A program made the position numbers and the translations under genes. Positions 27,607 through 36,178 of a stretch of 42,768 nucleotides of DNA are shown in pieces. The DNA is taken from assembly GCF_003574095.1 (NCBI RefSeq), contig NZ_QWLA01000025.1, positions 1-42,768 of the forward strand, written 5' to 3'. Source of the stretch: Calidithermus roseus. GTDB taxonomy: Bacteria > Deinococcota > Deinococci > Deinococcales > Thermaceae. The notes beneath the pieces were generated by a model. It did not search any database, was not told the DNA's origin, and saw nothing but the letters and a program-made list of their open reading frames with translations. Numbering within the stretch: the stretch's first letter is position 1; every line of letters begins with the position of its first letter.

Positions 27607-28622
27607 CCAGCGAACTGCTGAACACGCTCTACGTCCAGACCCAGGGGGTGTACCTGCGTCTCGAGGGCGACACCCTGCGCATCCAGCACGAGGACATAAC
27701 CCTGCGCAACGTGCCCCTACACCACCTAGGTGGGCTGGCAGTGTTTGGGAATGTGCTCATCTCGCCCTTTTTGCTGCACCGCTGCGCCGAAGAGGGCCTC
27801 GAGGTGACATGGTTTACCGAGTCGGGGCGCTTTCGAGGGCGGCTTTCGGGGCTGGTTTCGGGAAACGTGCTTCTAAGGCGAGCCCAGCACAAGGTCCTCG
27901 ACAACCCCTCTGCGGTCGTGCATCTTTCTGCCCGATTTGTGGAGGCCAAACTCAAAAACAGCCGTCTGGTGCTTCAGCGGGCGGTGCGGGAGCGCGGCGA
28001 GACGGGGGCCTTGGCCCGTGCCTTGGCCGAGCACGAGGCTGCCTTGCGGATGCTTCCTCGCGCCCAATCGGTGGACGAGGTGCGAGGGCTTGAAGGACAG
28101 GCTGCCAGTGCCTACTTCTCCGCCTTTGGCGACCTTTTGCTCTTGGGTGAGTTTTGCTTTGACGGCCGCAACAAGCGCCCTCCGCGCGATCCCGTGAACG
28201 CCCTGCTGGGCTTTGTGTACGCTCTTTTGGCGACCCAGTGCACCGCTGCTCTGGAGGGGGTGGGCCTTGACCCACAAGTGGGTTTCCTGCACGCTTTGCG
28301 TCCGGGTCGGAACGCACTTGCCCTGGACTTGCTCGAGGAGTTCCGCGCCTGGTGGGGTGACCGCCTGGTTCTGGCCCTCCTCAACCGCAAACAACTGACC
28401 TCGAGGCACTTCGAAGAACGCCCCGGCGGGGCAGTGCTCCTGTCGGAGGACGGTCGCAAGGAGATGATCGTCGCCTTCCAGAAGCGCCGTCAGGAGACGG
28501 TACAGCACCCGCTCTTCAAAGAGCCTGTGCCCATCGGTCTGTTGCCCCATATCCAAGCCCGCCTGCTCGCCCGCTACCTGCGGGGTGATCTGCCGGAGTA
28601 TGTGCCCTTCGTGGGCAAGTAG
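27603..28622 (+). CDS. cas1: Cas1 spacer integrase (type I-C)
   Basis: The protein has 339 residues from GTG 27603 (TSELLNTLYVQTQGVYLRLE), overlapping the cas4 stop; upstream in-frame starts lie inside cas4 and are rejected. Catalytic residues are visible: Glu in RGLEGQAASAYFSAF, His in GFLHALRPGRNALALDLLEE, and the following Asp/Glu. With Cas2 it inserts spacers at the leader end. Confidence 0.93.
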   Translation: MTSELLNTLYVQTQGVYLRLEGDTLRIQHEDITLRNVPLHHLGGLAVFGNVLISPFLLHRCAEEGLEVTWFTESGRFRGRLSGLVSGNVLLRRAQHKVLDNPSAVVHLSARFVEAKLKNSRLVLQRAVRERGETGALARALAEHEAALRMLPRAQSVDEVRGLEGQAASAYFSAFGDLLLLGEFCFDGRNKRPPRDPVNALLGFVYALLATQCTAALEGVGLDPQVGFLHALRPGRNALALDLLEEFRAWWGDRLVLALLNRKQLTSRHFEERPGGAVLLSEDGRKEMIVAFQKRRQETVQHPLFKEPVPIGLLPHIQARLLARYLRGDLPEYVPFVGK

Positions 28623-28632
28623 GAGTGCATCG

Positions 28633-28932
28633 ATGGAACGGCTCGACATCCTGGTCACCTATGACGTCAATACCATCTCGGAGGAAGGCAAAGCGCGGCT
28701 GGCCCGCGTGGCTAAGGTCTGCAAGAACTACGGCCAGCGGGTCCAGATGTCGGTGTTCGAGTGCCGCGTCACCCGGGCCCAGCTCGAGGAGCTAGAGGCC
28801 AAGCTGCTCAAGGTGATCGAGCCTGACAAGGACAGCCTGCGTATCTACACCCTTCCAGGCGGGCGGGAAAAATGCTTGAGAACACACGGGCAAGACCGGT
28901 ACCAGGACTTCGATGACCCCCTAGTCCTTTAG
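28633..28932 (+). CDS. cas2: Cas2 adaptation protein
   Basis: The protein has 99 residues from ATG 28633, behind AGGAGTG; the earlier in-frame region overlaps cas1. Its start is MERLDILVTYDVNTISEEGK, with the conserved Asp of the ferredoxin fold, followed by VCKNYGQRVQMSVFECRV. The stop codon's last base is the first base of the leader's inverted repeat. Last gene of the operon. Confidence 0.93.
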   Translation: MERLDILVTYDVNTISEEGKARLARVAKVCKNYGQRVQMSVFECRVTRAQLEELEAKLLKVIEPDKDSLRIYTLPGGREKCLRTHGQDRYQDFDDPLVL

Positions 28933-29111
28933 CGCGAACCCCTAGTAGTTGCAAAAATCCAGGAGGTTCGCGCAAAGCCATTTTGTGGCTTGGGTACTTT
29001 GAAAACTTCGCTATACTGTGAAGCACCTCGCACTGCGGAGGTGGCCTTGGCTCCCAGGTTCGCGCAGCGCTGGCAATAAATGCAGTCCTGCACGTGTGGG
29101 TTTTTGAGGCC
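28932..29111 (+). promoter_or_regulatory. CRISPR leader of the main array
   Basis: The 180 bases between cas2 and the first repeat hold a 42-bp inverted repeat with arms GCGCGAACC (28932-28940) and GGTTCGCGC (28965-28973), and a third half-site GGTTCGCGC at 29057-29065. Pre-crRNA transcription and spacer integration signals are expected here. TTTTTGAGGC lies just before the first repeat. Confidence 0.75.
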
Positions 29112-31047
29112 GTTGCAGTGGGCAATTAAGCTCACTGAGGATTGAAACTGCGGGCCCAGGGGCGCTGGCTGGTGGGGGTGCGTGGTTGCAGTGGGCAATT
29201 AAGCTCACTGAGGATTGAAACCAGCCATTCGCAGGCCTGGAGCATGTGGGCTACCGCGTTGCAGTGGGCAATTAAGCTCACTGAGGATTGAAACGTGCGG
29301 CGCGAGCGGGCTTACTGGCGGCGCTACACGTTGCAGTGGGCAATTAAGCTCACTGAGGATTGAAACGTATTCCGCTACCGCCGCGCCGCGGAAAATCACG
29401 AGGTTGCAGTGGGCAATTAAGCTCACTGAGGATTGAAACTGTGTGCCTAGGTGTGCGTGCGCCTAGGCTCCGTGTGTTGCAGTGGGCAATTAAGCTCACT
29501 GAGGATTGAAACATTAGGCTTGGGGGCCTGCAGCGTCCAAGCTACCAAAGTTGCAGTGGGCAATTAAGCTCACTGAGGATTGAAACTCTATACGCGCGCG
29601 CGCGGGAGCGCGGGAGGGCACGCGGTTGCAGTGGGCAATTAAGCTCACTGAGGATTGAAACCCAAAATCTTTGTGCGCTTTGGGCGGCCCCCGCGCGTTG
29701 CAGTGGGCAATTAAGCTCACTGAGGATTGAAACCGGCTGGTGCAATCGCGGTTGCATCACGCGTACCATGTTGCAGTGGGCAATTAAGCTCACTGAGGAT
29801 TGAAACGCCTTATCGGCCCCCGCTCCCGGAGCTACCTCAGCGGGTTGCAGTGGGCAATTAAGCTCACTGAGGATTGAAACCCTCCGTCCTCGAAGATGAT
29901 TGTGGCGGAGGTCAAGTTGCAGTGGGCAATTAAGCTCACTGAGGATTGAAACAGAGGGTCCATGAAACCACCACCCGTGTGTGCGCAGGTTGCAGTGGGC
30001 AATTAAGCTCACTGAGGATTGAAACGGGAGCGGGCGGCAGGACGCCATAGCGCAAGAAGGTTGCAGTGGGCAATTAAGCTCACTGAGGATTGAAACCAAA
30101 TTGGGATTTTGCCTACCAGATGGGGATTTCCCCGTTGCAGTGGGCAATTAAGCTCACTGAGGATTGAAACGCGGGCAGGGCTACCTCTGCCACGGCTTCC
30201 ACCCCTGTTGCAGTGGGCAATTAAGCTCACTGAGGATTGAAACCTTCAGAGGTGATTGCCAGCTCAGGGCGATCCAGGTTGCAGTGGGCAATTAAGCTCA
30301 CTGAGGATTGAAACGTAGTCGCTTTTTGCTTGGTTTCCTCTTTCCAGGCGTTGCAGTGGGCAATTAAGCTCACTGAGGATTGAAACTTATGCTACTGCGC
30401 CGAACGCCCAATGGGCGTGGGAGGTTGCAGTGGGCAATTAAGCTCACTGAGGATTGAAACACTCCCGTGAGGGTTGCTCCTCCAGCGGTGTAGCCCGTTG
30501 CAGTGGGCAATTAAGCTCACTGAGGATTGAAACAAGCGCTGCTGTAGCCATGTAAGCCTCCTTTGCTCTCGTTGCAGTGGGCAATTAAGCTCACTGAGGA
30601 TTGAAACAAAGCGGAAGTAAACCTCTTCGGCGGGTGCCGGAGCGTTGCAGTGGGCAATTAAGCTCACTGAGGATTGAAACTGCACCTAGGGCTAGGCGCA
30701 CCTAGGCGCACACACAGTTGCAGTGGGCAATTAAGCTCACTGAGGATTGAAACATTCATGCCCGCCTCCTCCGCCCACACCCGTGCGTTGCAGTGGGCAA
30801 TTAAGCTCACTGAGGATTGAAACATCCCACCACTGGTTCGGGTTGGGCGCCGGATCGAGCGAGTTGCAGTGGGCAATTAAGCTCACTGAGGATTGAAACG
30901 TCGCCAGGCCAATGGGGATTGCTACGCAACCCCGGCGGTTGCAGTGGGCAATTAAGCTCACTGAGGATTGAAACTAAGGTTGGTTCTCCCTTCTCCTGTG
31001 GCTCGCACTGGTTGCAGTGGGCAATTAAGCTCACTGAGGATTGAAAC
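29112..31047 (+). CRISPR. CRISPR array, 27 repeats and 26 spacers
   Basis: All 27 repeats of 37 bp are identical by eye. They begin GTTGCAGTGGGCAATTAAGC and end CTCACTGAGGATTGAAAC. Spacers are 33-39 bp, mostly 35-37. Bases 5-12 and 19-26 of the repeat form an 8-bp stem with one G-U pair around AATTAA, leaving AGGATTGAAAC (11 nt) as a type I-C-like 5' handle. The trailer-end repeat is not degenerate. The array is leader-proximal to cas2 and serves the only cas operon in the window, so I infer that type I-C and III-B share its crRNAs. Confidence 0.98.
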
Positions 31048-31139
31048 ATTGGCCAACCGGTAGAGCTGCTTGTTGCTGTACCGCGATACTGGGAGGATGG
31101 TTCTGAACCACCACTTTGCTTTGGCTATTCTTGGACATG

Positions 31140-31155
31140 TACTATGTAATCCATG
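31140..31155 (+). promoter_or_regulatory. Candidate -10 element for a leaderless McrC-like mRNA
   Basis: TACTAT (31140-31145) ends seven bases before the ATG at 31153, and no ribosome binding site is present. This is the TANNNT spacing seen for leaderless transcripts in the Deinococcus-Thermus group. No convincing -35 box. Confidence 0.45.
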
Positions 31156-32526
31156 TTGTATCTAGCCGGGAGAGAGGTGGACCCCCAAGCGCTCACCACC
31201 TGGCGGAGCTACCACCTCCGGGCTGAGGAGGTGCGGCTCGAGCCCCCTCAAGCCCTCACCGTCGCGCCGCTGGTCCCCGGCCTGTGGAGCCTGTCCACCG
31301 GCGGCTGGATGGGGGAAGCCCGCCTCTGGCGCGACGGGGAGCCCCTGTCGTTGCGGATCCAGGATGAGAAGCTGGACCCCGCCGCCTGGGAGCGGCTCCT
31401 CCAGGACCTCAGCAGGGCCGTCAGCGGGCTGCCCCTGGCCGAGCTGGCCTCCGGGGCCAGCTTGACGCCGGAGCCCACCCCCGGCACCCGCTACGTGCAG
31501 TACCTGCTGCTGCGGGGGCTGGGCGACCGGGTGCTGGAGGCCCTCGAGGCCATTCACGCCCGCCCCCACGAGGCCCTGGCCCGCGAGGCCCGCTGGGTGG
31601 AGCCGGGGCAGGCCACCCGGGCGAGCCCCGAGGCCCTGCTCCGGGTCGCTGCCGCCGGGGAGCTGGTGCCCGCCGCGGGGCCCCGGTCCCCGGTGAACGC
31701 GCAGCCCCGGCGCTGGCTGGACGAGCACCTCAGCCCGAGCCATGACACCCCGGAGAACCGCTTCGTGCGCCACGCGGTGGAGGGGATGCTGGCCGTTCTG
31801 CGCCCCTTCAGGGACGACCCCCACGCGGCGCGGCTGGCCGACGGGCTGGGGCGGGCCCTGCGGCGCAGGCCCCTCGACGGGGCAGGCCGCCTGCGCCACT
31901 ACCCGGGGAACTCCCGCGTGCTGCTACGCCGCAGGGGCTACCGGGAGCTGCGGGAGTGCTACGCGCTGCTGCTGGGCGGGGCGCGGGTGCGCTGGGCCGG
32001 CCTCGAGCAGGCCTTCCGAGGAGGGCTGCGCAACACCGAGGTGCTCTACGAGTACTGGGTCTTCCTCGAGCTGCAGCGCCGGCTGGGGGTCGAGCGGCCC
32101 CGCCTGCCGTCCCGCCGCAGCGCCAGCGGCCTGCACGTCGACCTCGCCCAGGGCCACGAGGCGTCGGTGGGGCTGCCCGAGGGCAGCCTGTACTACAACC
32201 GCACCTACCGCCCGCCCGCCGAAAGCTACTCCCTCCCCTTGCGGCCCGGCTTCGCCGTCCACTGGCCCGACGGCACGCTCACCGTGCTGGACGCCAAGTT
32301 CCGCCGCGAGGAGGGGGGCGAGGCCAAGCTCGAGGACCTTTACAAGATGCACGCCTACCGCGACGCCCTCCGGGGGTGCCGCTCGGCCTGGGTGGTCTAC
32401 CCGGGCGCTTCCGAGGGGGCCGGCGAGGCGAGCGCGGAGAGGTCCTACCTGCTCCGGGCCCATTCCGACCTCCTGCGCTCGGAGGGGATCGGGGCCTGGA
32501 TTCTCAGACCGGGGAGTTCGTCATGA
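31153..32526 (+). CDS. DUF2357/McrC-like PD-(D/E)XK nuclease subunit
   Basis: The protein has 457 residues from ATG 31153. An N-terminal DUF2357-type region contains HDTPENRFVRHAVEGMLAVL, typical of McrC-like partners. A C-terminal PD-(D/E)XK nuclease follows, with VLYEYWVFLELQRRL (Glu), HWPDGTLTVLDAKFRRE (D-x-K) and KMHAYRDAL. By family, it forms a two-gene GTP/ATP-dependent restriction system with the next gene (ATGA overlap), likely against modified or invading DNA. It starts 106 bp after the last CRISPR repeat. Confidence 0.8.
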   Translation: MLYLAGREVDPQALTTWRSYHLRAEEVRLEPPQALTVAPLVPGLWSLSTGGWMGEARLWRDGEPLSLRIQDEKLDPAAWERLLQDLSRAVSGLPLAELASGASLTPEPTPGTRYVQYLLLRGLGDRVLEALEAIHARPHEALAREARWVEPGQATRASPEALLRVAAAGELVPAAGPRSPVNAQPRRWLDEHLSPSHDTPENRFVRHAVEGMLAVLRPFRDDPHAARLADGLGRALRRRPLDGAGRLRHYPGNSRVLLRRRGYRELRECYALLLGGARVRWAGLEQAFRGGLRNTEVLYEYWVFLELQRRLGVERPRLPSRRSASGLHVDLAQGHEASVGLPEGSLYYNRTYRPPAESYSLPLRPGFAVHWPDGTLTVLDAKFRREEGGEAKLEDLYKMHAYRDALRGCRSAWVVYPGASEGAGEASAERSYLLRAHSDLLRSEGIGAWILRPGSSS

Positions 32527-34259
32527 ATCAAATGCCTCAGACAGCCGCAGAGACCGCAGAAACCGCCGAGACCGCCATCCGCTACCTCCACGACCGCTGG
32601 GACCACATCCAAAAGGAGGAGGCCTACAAGGTGCCGGGCGCCGAGAGGGCTCGGGAGGTCATCACCCGCTTCCTCGAGGGCCAGGCCGACGCCCAGGAGC
32701 TGGCCAGGAGCTTCCACCGCAACCTCAACATCCTCGGCTGGCGCAGCGCGGACAAGCTCAGGGGCCTGATGCGCCGGCACCCCGAGGCCTTCCGTGAGGC
32801 CATCCGGCTGCTGTGGCAGACCGGGGACGCTGACGGCTTCTGGAGCGTGCTCGAGTCCCGCCTCTCGGACCCCGAAGCCCAGGATGAGTTGCAGGCCCTG
32901 GGCGGGAAAGGGGGACAGGCCAACATCGCCTCGTACTTCCTCTTCGTCCACGACCCCCACAACCACCCTCCCTATAAGCTGCGGGGGATCGCCAATGGCC
33001 TGGCTGTGCTTGGCCACCGTGCCCCCCAAGGCGACACTCCGGGTGGGCTGCTGCGCGACTATTACGCCATCCTGCGGGAGCTCCTGCCCCGATGGCAGGA
33101 GGCCGGGATCCCGGTCCGGCACCTCCTGGACGTGCAGAGCGGGCTGTGGCACCTGCCCGCCCTGGTGGCGGGCGTGGGGGCCGAAGGGAGCACGGAAGCT
33201 CAGGAGCGGCAATCCCACGGCACGGCCTCTCCCGCGCACGCCTTCGACGATCTGCAGGCCTACCTGCGCTCCTGCGGCCTGGCCTTCACGCGAGCCCAGC
33301 TGGCCCACTGTCTGGCCGCGCTACAGACCAAGCGGCTACTGATCCTCTCGGGGCTCAGCGGGACGGGCAAGACCCAGCTCGCCCTGCGGGTCGGGGAATA
33401 CCTGGGGGAGGCCGTGGTGATCCCGGTCAAGCCGGACTGGACGGACACCCGGGGCGTGCTGGGCTACGTCAATCCCCTCAGCGGGGACTACCAGCTCACC
33501 CCGGCGCTCCGCTTTATCCTGCAGGCTGCCCGGCAACCTGACCTGCCGCATTTCCTTATCCTCGACGAGATGAACCTGGCCCACGTGGAGCGCTACTTCG
33601 CCGACTTCCTCTCGGCTTTGGAGAGCGGTGAGCCCATCCCGCTGCATCTGAGCGCGGACGTGGAGAGGCAGCAGGGGATCCCCTCGAGCCTGCGCCTGCC
33701 CGAGAACCTTTGGGTGATCGGGACCGTCAACGTCGACGAGACTACCTATGCCTTCAGCCCCAAGGTCCTGGACCGGGCCTTCGTGATCGAGCTCAACGAC
33801 GTGGACCTGGCGGGATACCTAAACGGGGCCCTCGAGGGGCCCCAGCCCGACGAGCCCGTGGACGAAGGGCTGCGCCTGGAGGCCCGCCGCGACTGGCGGG
33901 GATTGGGGGTGGCCCCGGAAGATAGGGAGTGGCTGCTGGAGGTGCATCGCAACTTTTCGGCTCACCAGTGGCCTTTCGGCTACCGCGTGGCCGACGAGGT
34001 GCTGGCCTTCCTGTCCCACGCCCGCCGGTTGAGGGTGGAAGACTGGAATCCGCGCGACGCGGCGCTGTCCAGCAAGCTGCTCCCCCGTCTGCACGGCAAC
34101 CGGGCCCAGCTCGAGGGCCTGCTGCAGGGCCTGGCGGGATGGCTCGGGCTGGACCTCGAAGACCCTGATGCGGCTACCCCCTATCCCACTACTGCCGGGC
34201 AACTGCGCCGGCTCTGGCTCCAACTCCAGCACGAAGGGTACGCCGCCGCGTTGGGTTAG
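32523..34259 (+). CDS. McrB-like AAA+ ATPase
   Basis: The protein has 578 residues; ATG 32523 overlaps the nuclease stop. The N-terminal 250 residues are a specificity region that I do not recognise (HIQKEEAYKVPGAERAREVI). The AAA+ core has Walker A ILSGLSGTGKTQLALRVG, Walker B LILDEMNLAHVERYF and the McrB-type signature IGTVNVDETTYAFSPKVLDR. It should drive DNA translocation and load the nuclease; hexamer formation is usual for the family. Frames upstream of 32523 overlap the nuclease gene and are rejected. Confidence 0.85.
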   Translation: MNQMPQTAAETAETAETAIRYLHDRWDHIQKEEAYKVPGAERAREVITRFLEGQADAQELARSFHRNLNILGWRSADKLRGLMRRHPEAFREAIRLLWQTGDADGFWSVLESRLSDPEAQDELQALGGKGGQANIASYFLFVHDPHNHPPYKLRGIANGLAVLGHRAPQGDTPGGLLRDYYAILRELLPRWQEAGIPVRHLLDVQSGLWHLPALVAGVGAEGSTEAQERQSHGTASPAHAFDDLQAYLRSCGLAFTRAQLAHCLAALQTKRLLILSGLSGTGKTQLALRVGEYLGEAVVIPVKPDWTDTRGVLGYVNPLSGDYQLTPALRFILQAARQPDLPHFLILDEMNLAHVERYFADFLSALESGEPIPLHLSADVERQQGIPSSLRLPENLWVIGTVNVDETTYAFSPKVLDRAFVIELNDVDLAGYLNGALEGPQPDEPVDEGLRLEARRDWRGLGVAPEDREWLLEVHRNFSAHQWPFGYRVADEVLAFLSHARRLRVEDWNPRDAALSSKLLPRLHGNRAQLEGLLQGLAGWLGLDLEDPDAATPYPTTAGQLRRLWLQLQHEGYAAALG

Positions 34260-34347
34260 GCCGGATTATTTATCTCTGGACCCATACCGAATAATAATGC
34301 CGTCCAGGACGGACTCAAGACCGCCGACCGCATAAAACGAAAAGTAA

Positions 34348-34367
34348 GGCCCCTCCGTGGAGGGGCC
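34348..34367. terminator. Hairpin, probable terminator
   Basis: Nine-base arms GGCCCCTCC and GGAGGGGCC around GT. On the minus strand the stem is followed by TTACTTTTCGTTTT, a fair U-tract. On the plus strand it lies 89 bases after the McrB-like gene but lacks a T-run. It may stop transcripts from both sides. Confidence 0.5.
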
Positions 34368-34391
34368 TAAGTTAGGGGCTGGGGTTGGGGC

Positions 34392-34474
34392 GGCCTCGAG
34401 GGGGCGGGGGCGGCCCCCATCCCCTCGAGGCCCAAACCGCCCACATTTCCCCTAACGAATATTAAGGGAAATGT
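34392..34474. repeat. Two large palindromes side by side
   Basis: Arms GGCCTCGAGGGG (34392-34403) and CCCCTCGAGGCC (34421-34432) enclose an inner GGGGG/CCCCC hairpin. Ten bases on, ACATTTCCC (34443-34451) and GGGAAATGT (34466-34474) form a second inverted repeat with an AT-rich loop. These may be terminator, cruciform or relic transposon-end structures. Confidence 0.6.
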
Positions 34475-34929
34475 ACCCGGGCGGCGAGGCGGTGGTTGCG
34501 GGCCGTGCTCGAGGGGTCAGCAGGTCTCGATCCGGAACTACGCCCGCCCCCTCCGCTCTAGCGTGGGTCGGGAACTTTCAGTTCCGGGCCCCACGGGGTC
34601 TTCCCGGGCACACCCGGCCTACTCGAAGGTCATGGTCGGCAGCAGCTTGGGCGTGGTGTTCGTGCACACCACCCCGCTGTTGGGGTCCCGCTCGTCGACC
34701 CGGTAGCCGTAGAAGCTTCGGGCTGCTGGCGGTTGCCCTCTCGATCCCGCTGCTCACGCTGTCTATGGTCCTTCTTGGTAGCGGCAACAGCCTCTCGGTA
34801 GCCACCTTCATGTCCACCCTCCAGAAGTGGCTGCCTGGTGGGAGAACTCAGGGGCCCCTACACATAAATCTTGACACGACCTTGCCGTGTACCCACGAGT
34901 CTCAGATGTGTTGACCAAATTACAACAAC

Positions 34930-34977
34930 TTGACAGCCTGGAGATGCAATGATAGTTTTTTCTTGAGTCGAAAAAAC
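34930..34977 (+). promoter_or_regulatory. xylF promoter with ROK-type operator
   Basis: A consensus -35 box TTGACA (34930-34935) is followed after 17 bases by a weak -10 (TAGTTT). A 23-bp palindrome overlaps the -10: arms GTTTTTTC (34955-34962) and GAAAAAAC (34970-34977) with a 7-base spacer. The same layout (arms ending in TTTC/GAAA, 7-base spacer, at the -10) occurs before the ROK gene at 39476. Binding there would repress xylF-xylH-xylG. Confidence 0.6.
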
Positions 34978-35036
34978 CAAGGCCTTCTCAAGCACGCCCT
35001 CTGGTCGTCTCGGCTCAACCTGAAGAGGAGGAGGAC

Positions 35037-36074
35037 ATGAAGTCACTCGCCAGGATGTTGGTGTTTTTGTTGTTTGTGCTTATAGCGGCCAGTTTTGCTC
35101 AGCCGTTAATTGTGGGTGTGAGCTGGGCCAACTTCCAGGAAGAGCGCTGGAAGATAGACGAGCGGGCCATCCGTGAACAGCTTGGTCGCATGGGGGCAAC
35201 CTACATCAGCGCCGACGCGCAAAGCTCCTCGGAAAAACAACTCAACGACATAGACGCTCTGATCGCCCGTGGTGCCAAAGCCCTGATTATTCTGGCTTGG
35301 GACAAGGATGCCATCCTGCCCGCCATTGACAAGGCCAAGGCCGCCGGGATCCCAGTGGTGGCCTATGACCGCCTGATCGAGAACGACTACGCTTATTACA
35401 TCACCTTTGACAACGTGGAAGTGGGCCGGATGCAGGCAAGAGAGGTGTTCAAGGCTCGTCCCAAAGGCAACTATGTCTTTATCCTGGGGGCCAACACTGA
35501 TCCCAATGCTGATTTCCTGCATAAAGGCCAGCTCGAGGTGCTCGACGCGGCCATTAAGCGGGGCGATATCAAGGTGGTGGGCAAGCAGTACACCGAGGGC
35601 TGGAAGCCCGAGGTGGCCCAGCGCAACATGGAGCAGATTCTGACCGCCAACGGTAACAAGGTAGACGCGGTGGTGGCCTCCAACGACGGCACCGCCGGGG
35701 GTGTGGTGGCTGCGCTGGCCGCGGTGGGCCTGGCCGGTAAGGTGCCGGTCTCGGGTCAGGACGGCGACCAGGCTGCGCTCAACCGCGTAGCCCGCGGCCT
35801 TCAGACCGTGAGCGTGTGGAAGGATGCCCGCGAGCTGGGCCGTAGGGCCGCCGAAGCCGCCGTGCTCATGGCCCGTGGCACCCCCATGGACAAGCTGCCG
35901 GGCAGAACAGTATTTGCCGACGGCCCCAATAAGGTTCGCATGAACGCCCTCCTGCTCAAGCCCATTCCGATTACCCGTCAGAATCTCGACGTAGTGCTGC
36001 GGGCAGGCTGGATTACCAAGCAAGCCCTCTGCCAAGGGGTTAGCGGTTCGACCGCGCCGGCTGCCTGCCGTTAG
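35037..36074 (+). CDS. xylF: D-xylose ABC transporter, periplasmic binding protein
   Basis: The protein has 345 residues from ATG 35037, behind AGAGGAGGAGG. It has a signal peptide ([20 protein letters not shown], cut near AQ). The sugar-binding fold of the XylF/RbsB family shows [40 protein letters not shown] and [17 protein letters not shown]. It binds xylose outside the cell membrane and delivers it to XylH. First gene of the transporter set; xylH follows after a hairpin. Confidence 0.9.
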   Translation: MKSLARMLVFLLFVLIAASFAQPLIVGVSWANFQEERWKIDERAIREQLGRMGATYISADAQSSSEKQLNDIDALIARGAKALIILAWDKDAILPAIDKAKAAGIPVVAYDRLIENDYAYYITFDNVEVGRMQAREVFKARPKGNYVFILGANTDPNADFLHKGQLEVLDAAIKRGDIKVVGKQYTEGWKPEVAQRNMEQILTANGNKVDAVVASNDGTAGGVVAALAAVGLAGKVPVSGQDGDQAALNRVARGLQTVSVWKDARELGRRAAEAAVLMARGTPMDKLPGRTVFADGPNKVRMNALLLKPIPITRQNLDVVLRAGWITKQALCQGVSGSTAPAACR

Positions 36075-36089
36075 TTCCTCGGTCGGATG

Positions 36090-36116
36090 AATAGGGTGGG
36101 CTCTGCCCACCCTATT
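36090..36116 (+). terminator. Intercistronic hairpin between xylF and xylH
   Basis: Perfect 12-base arms AATAGGGTGGGC and GCCCACCCTATT around TCT. No T-run follows, so it is more likely a partial terminator or mRNA-stabilising stem. Such stems often allow more binding protein than membrane subunits to be made. Confidence 0.6.
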
Positions 36117-36134
36117 TGTGGGCTCCAATAGCGA

Positions 36135-36140
36135 TATAAT
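36135..36140 (+). promoter_or_regulatory. Candidate internal -10 box before xylH
   Basis: A perfect TATAAT lies 39 bases before the xylH start and just after the intercistronic hairpin. No good -35 box at normal spacing, so it is only a candidate internal promoter. Confidence 0.3.
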
Positions 36141-36178
36141 CCCAATTTAACGATCAAAAGCAGGTGGAGGACCAGCGC

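Larger units (their letters stand above)
34260..34930. other. Gene-poor stretch with decayed sequence
   Basis: No complete gene can be supported. On the minus strand, a frame ending near 34619 reads SFYGYRVDERDPNSGVVCTN and TTPKLLPTMTFE-stop, possibly the tail of a lost gene. On the plus strand, near 34720-34830, a hydrophobic run (LLAVALSIPLLTLSMVLLG) could be a lost membrane segment. Three palindromes are listed separately. Confidence 0.35.

Noticed and set aside
29112-31047. Self-targeting spacers against the phage genes in the window
   Set aside because: A visual comparison of the spacers with the portal, MuF and protease regions gave no match; a full search was not possible here.
29114-31049. 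Many minus- and plus-strand frames of 65-200 residues across the CRISPR array
   Set aside because: They are translations of the repeat units (recurring SILSELNCPLQ or SVSLIAHCN) and not genes.
31956-32522. Upstream extension of the McrB-like gene in the same frame
   Set aside because: It overlaps the nuclease gene and has the composition of a shadow frame; ATG 32523 with ATGA coupling is the natural start.
34471-34914. 147-residue plus-strand ORF before xylF
   Set aside because: Arg/Thr/Ser-rich shadow-like composition, no ribosome binding site, and it overlaps palindromes; only a short hydrophobic run looks protein-like.
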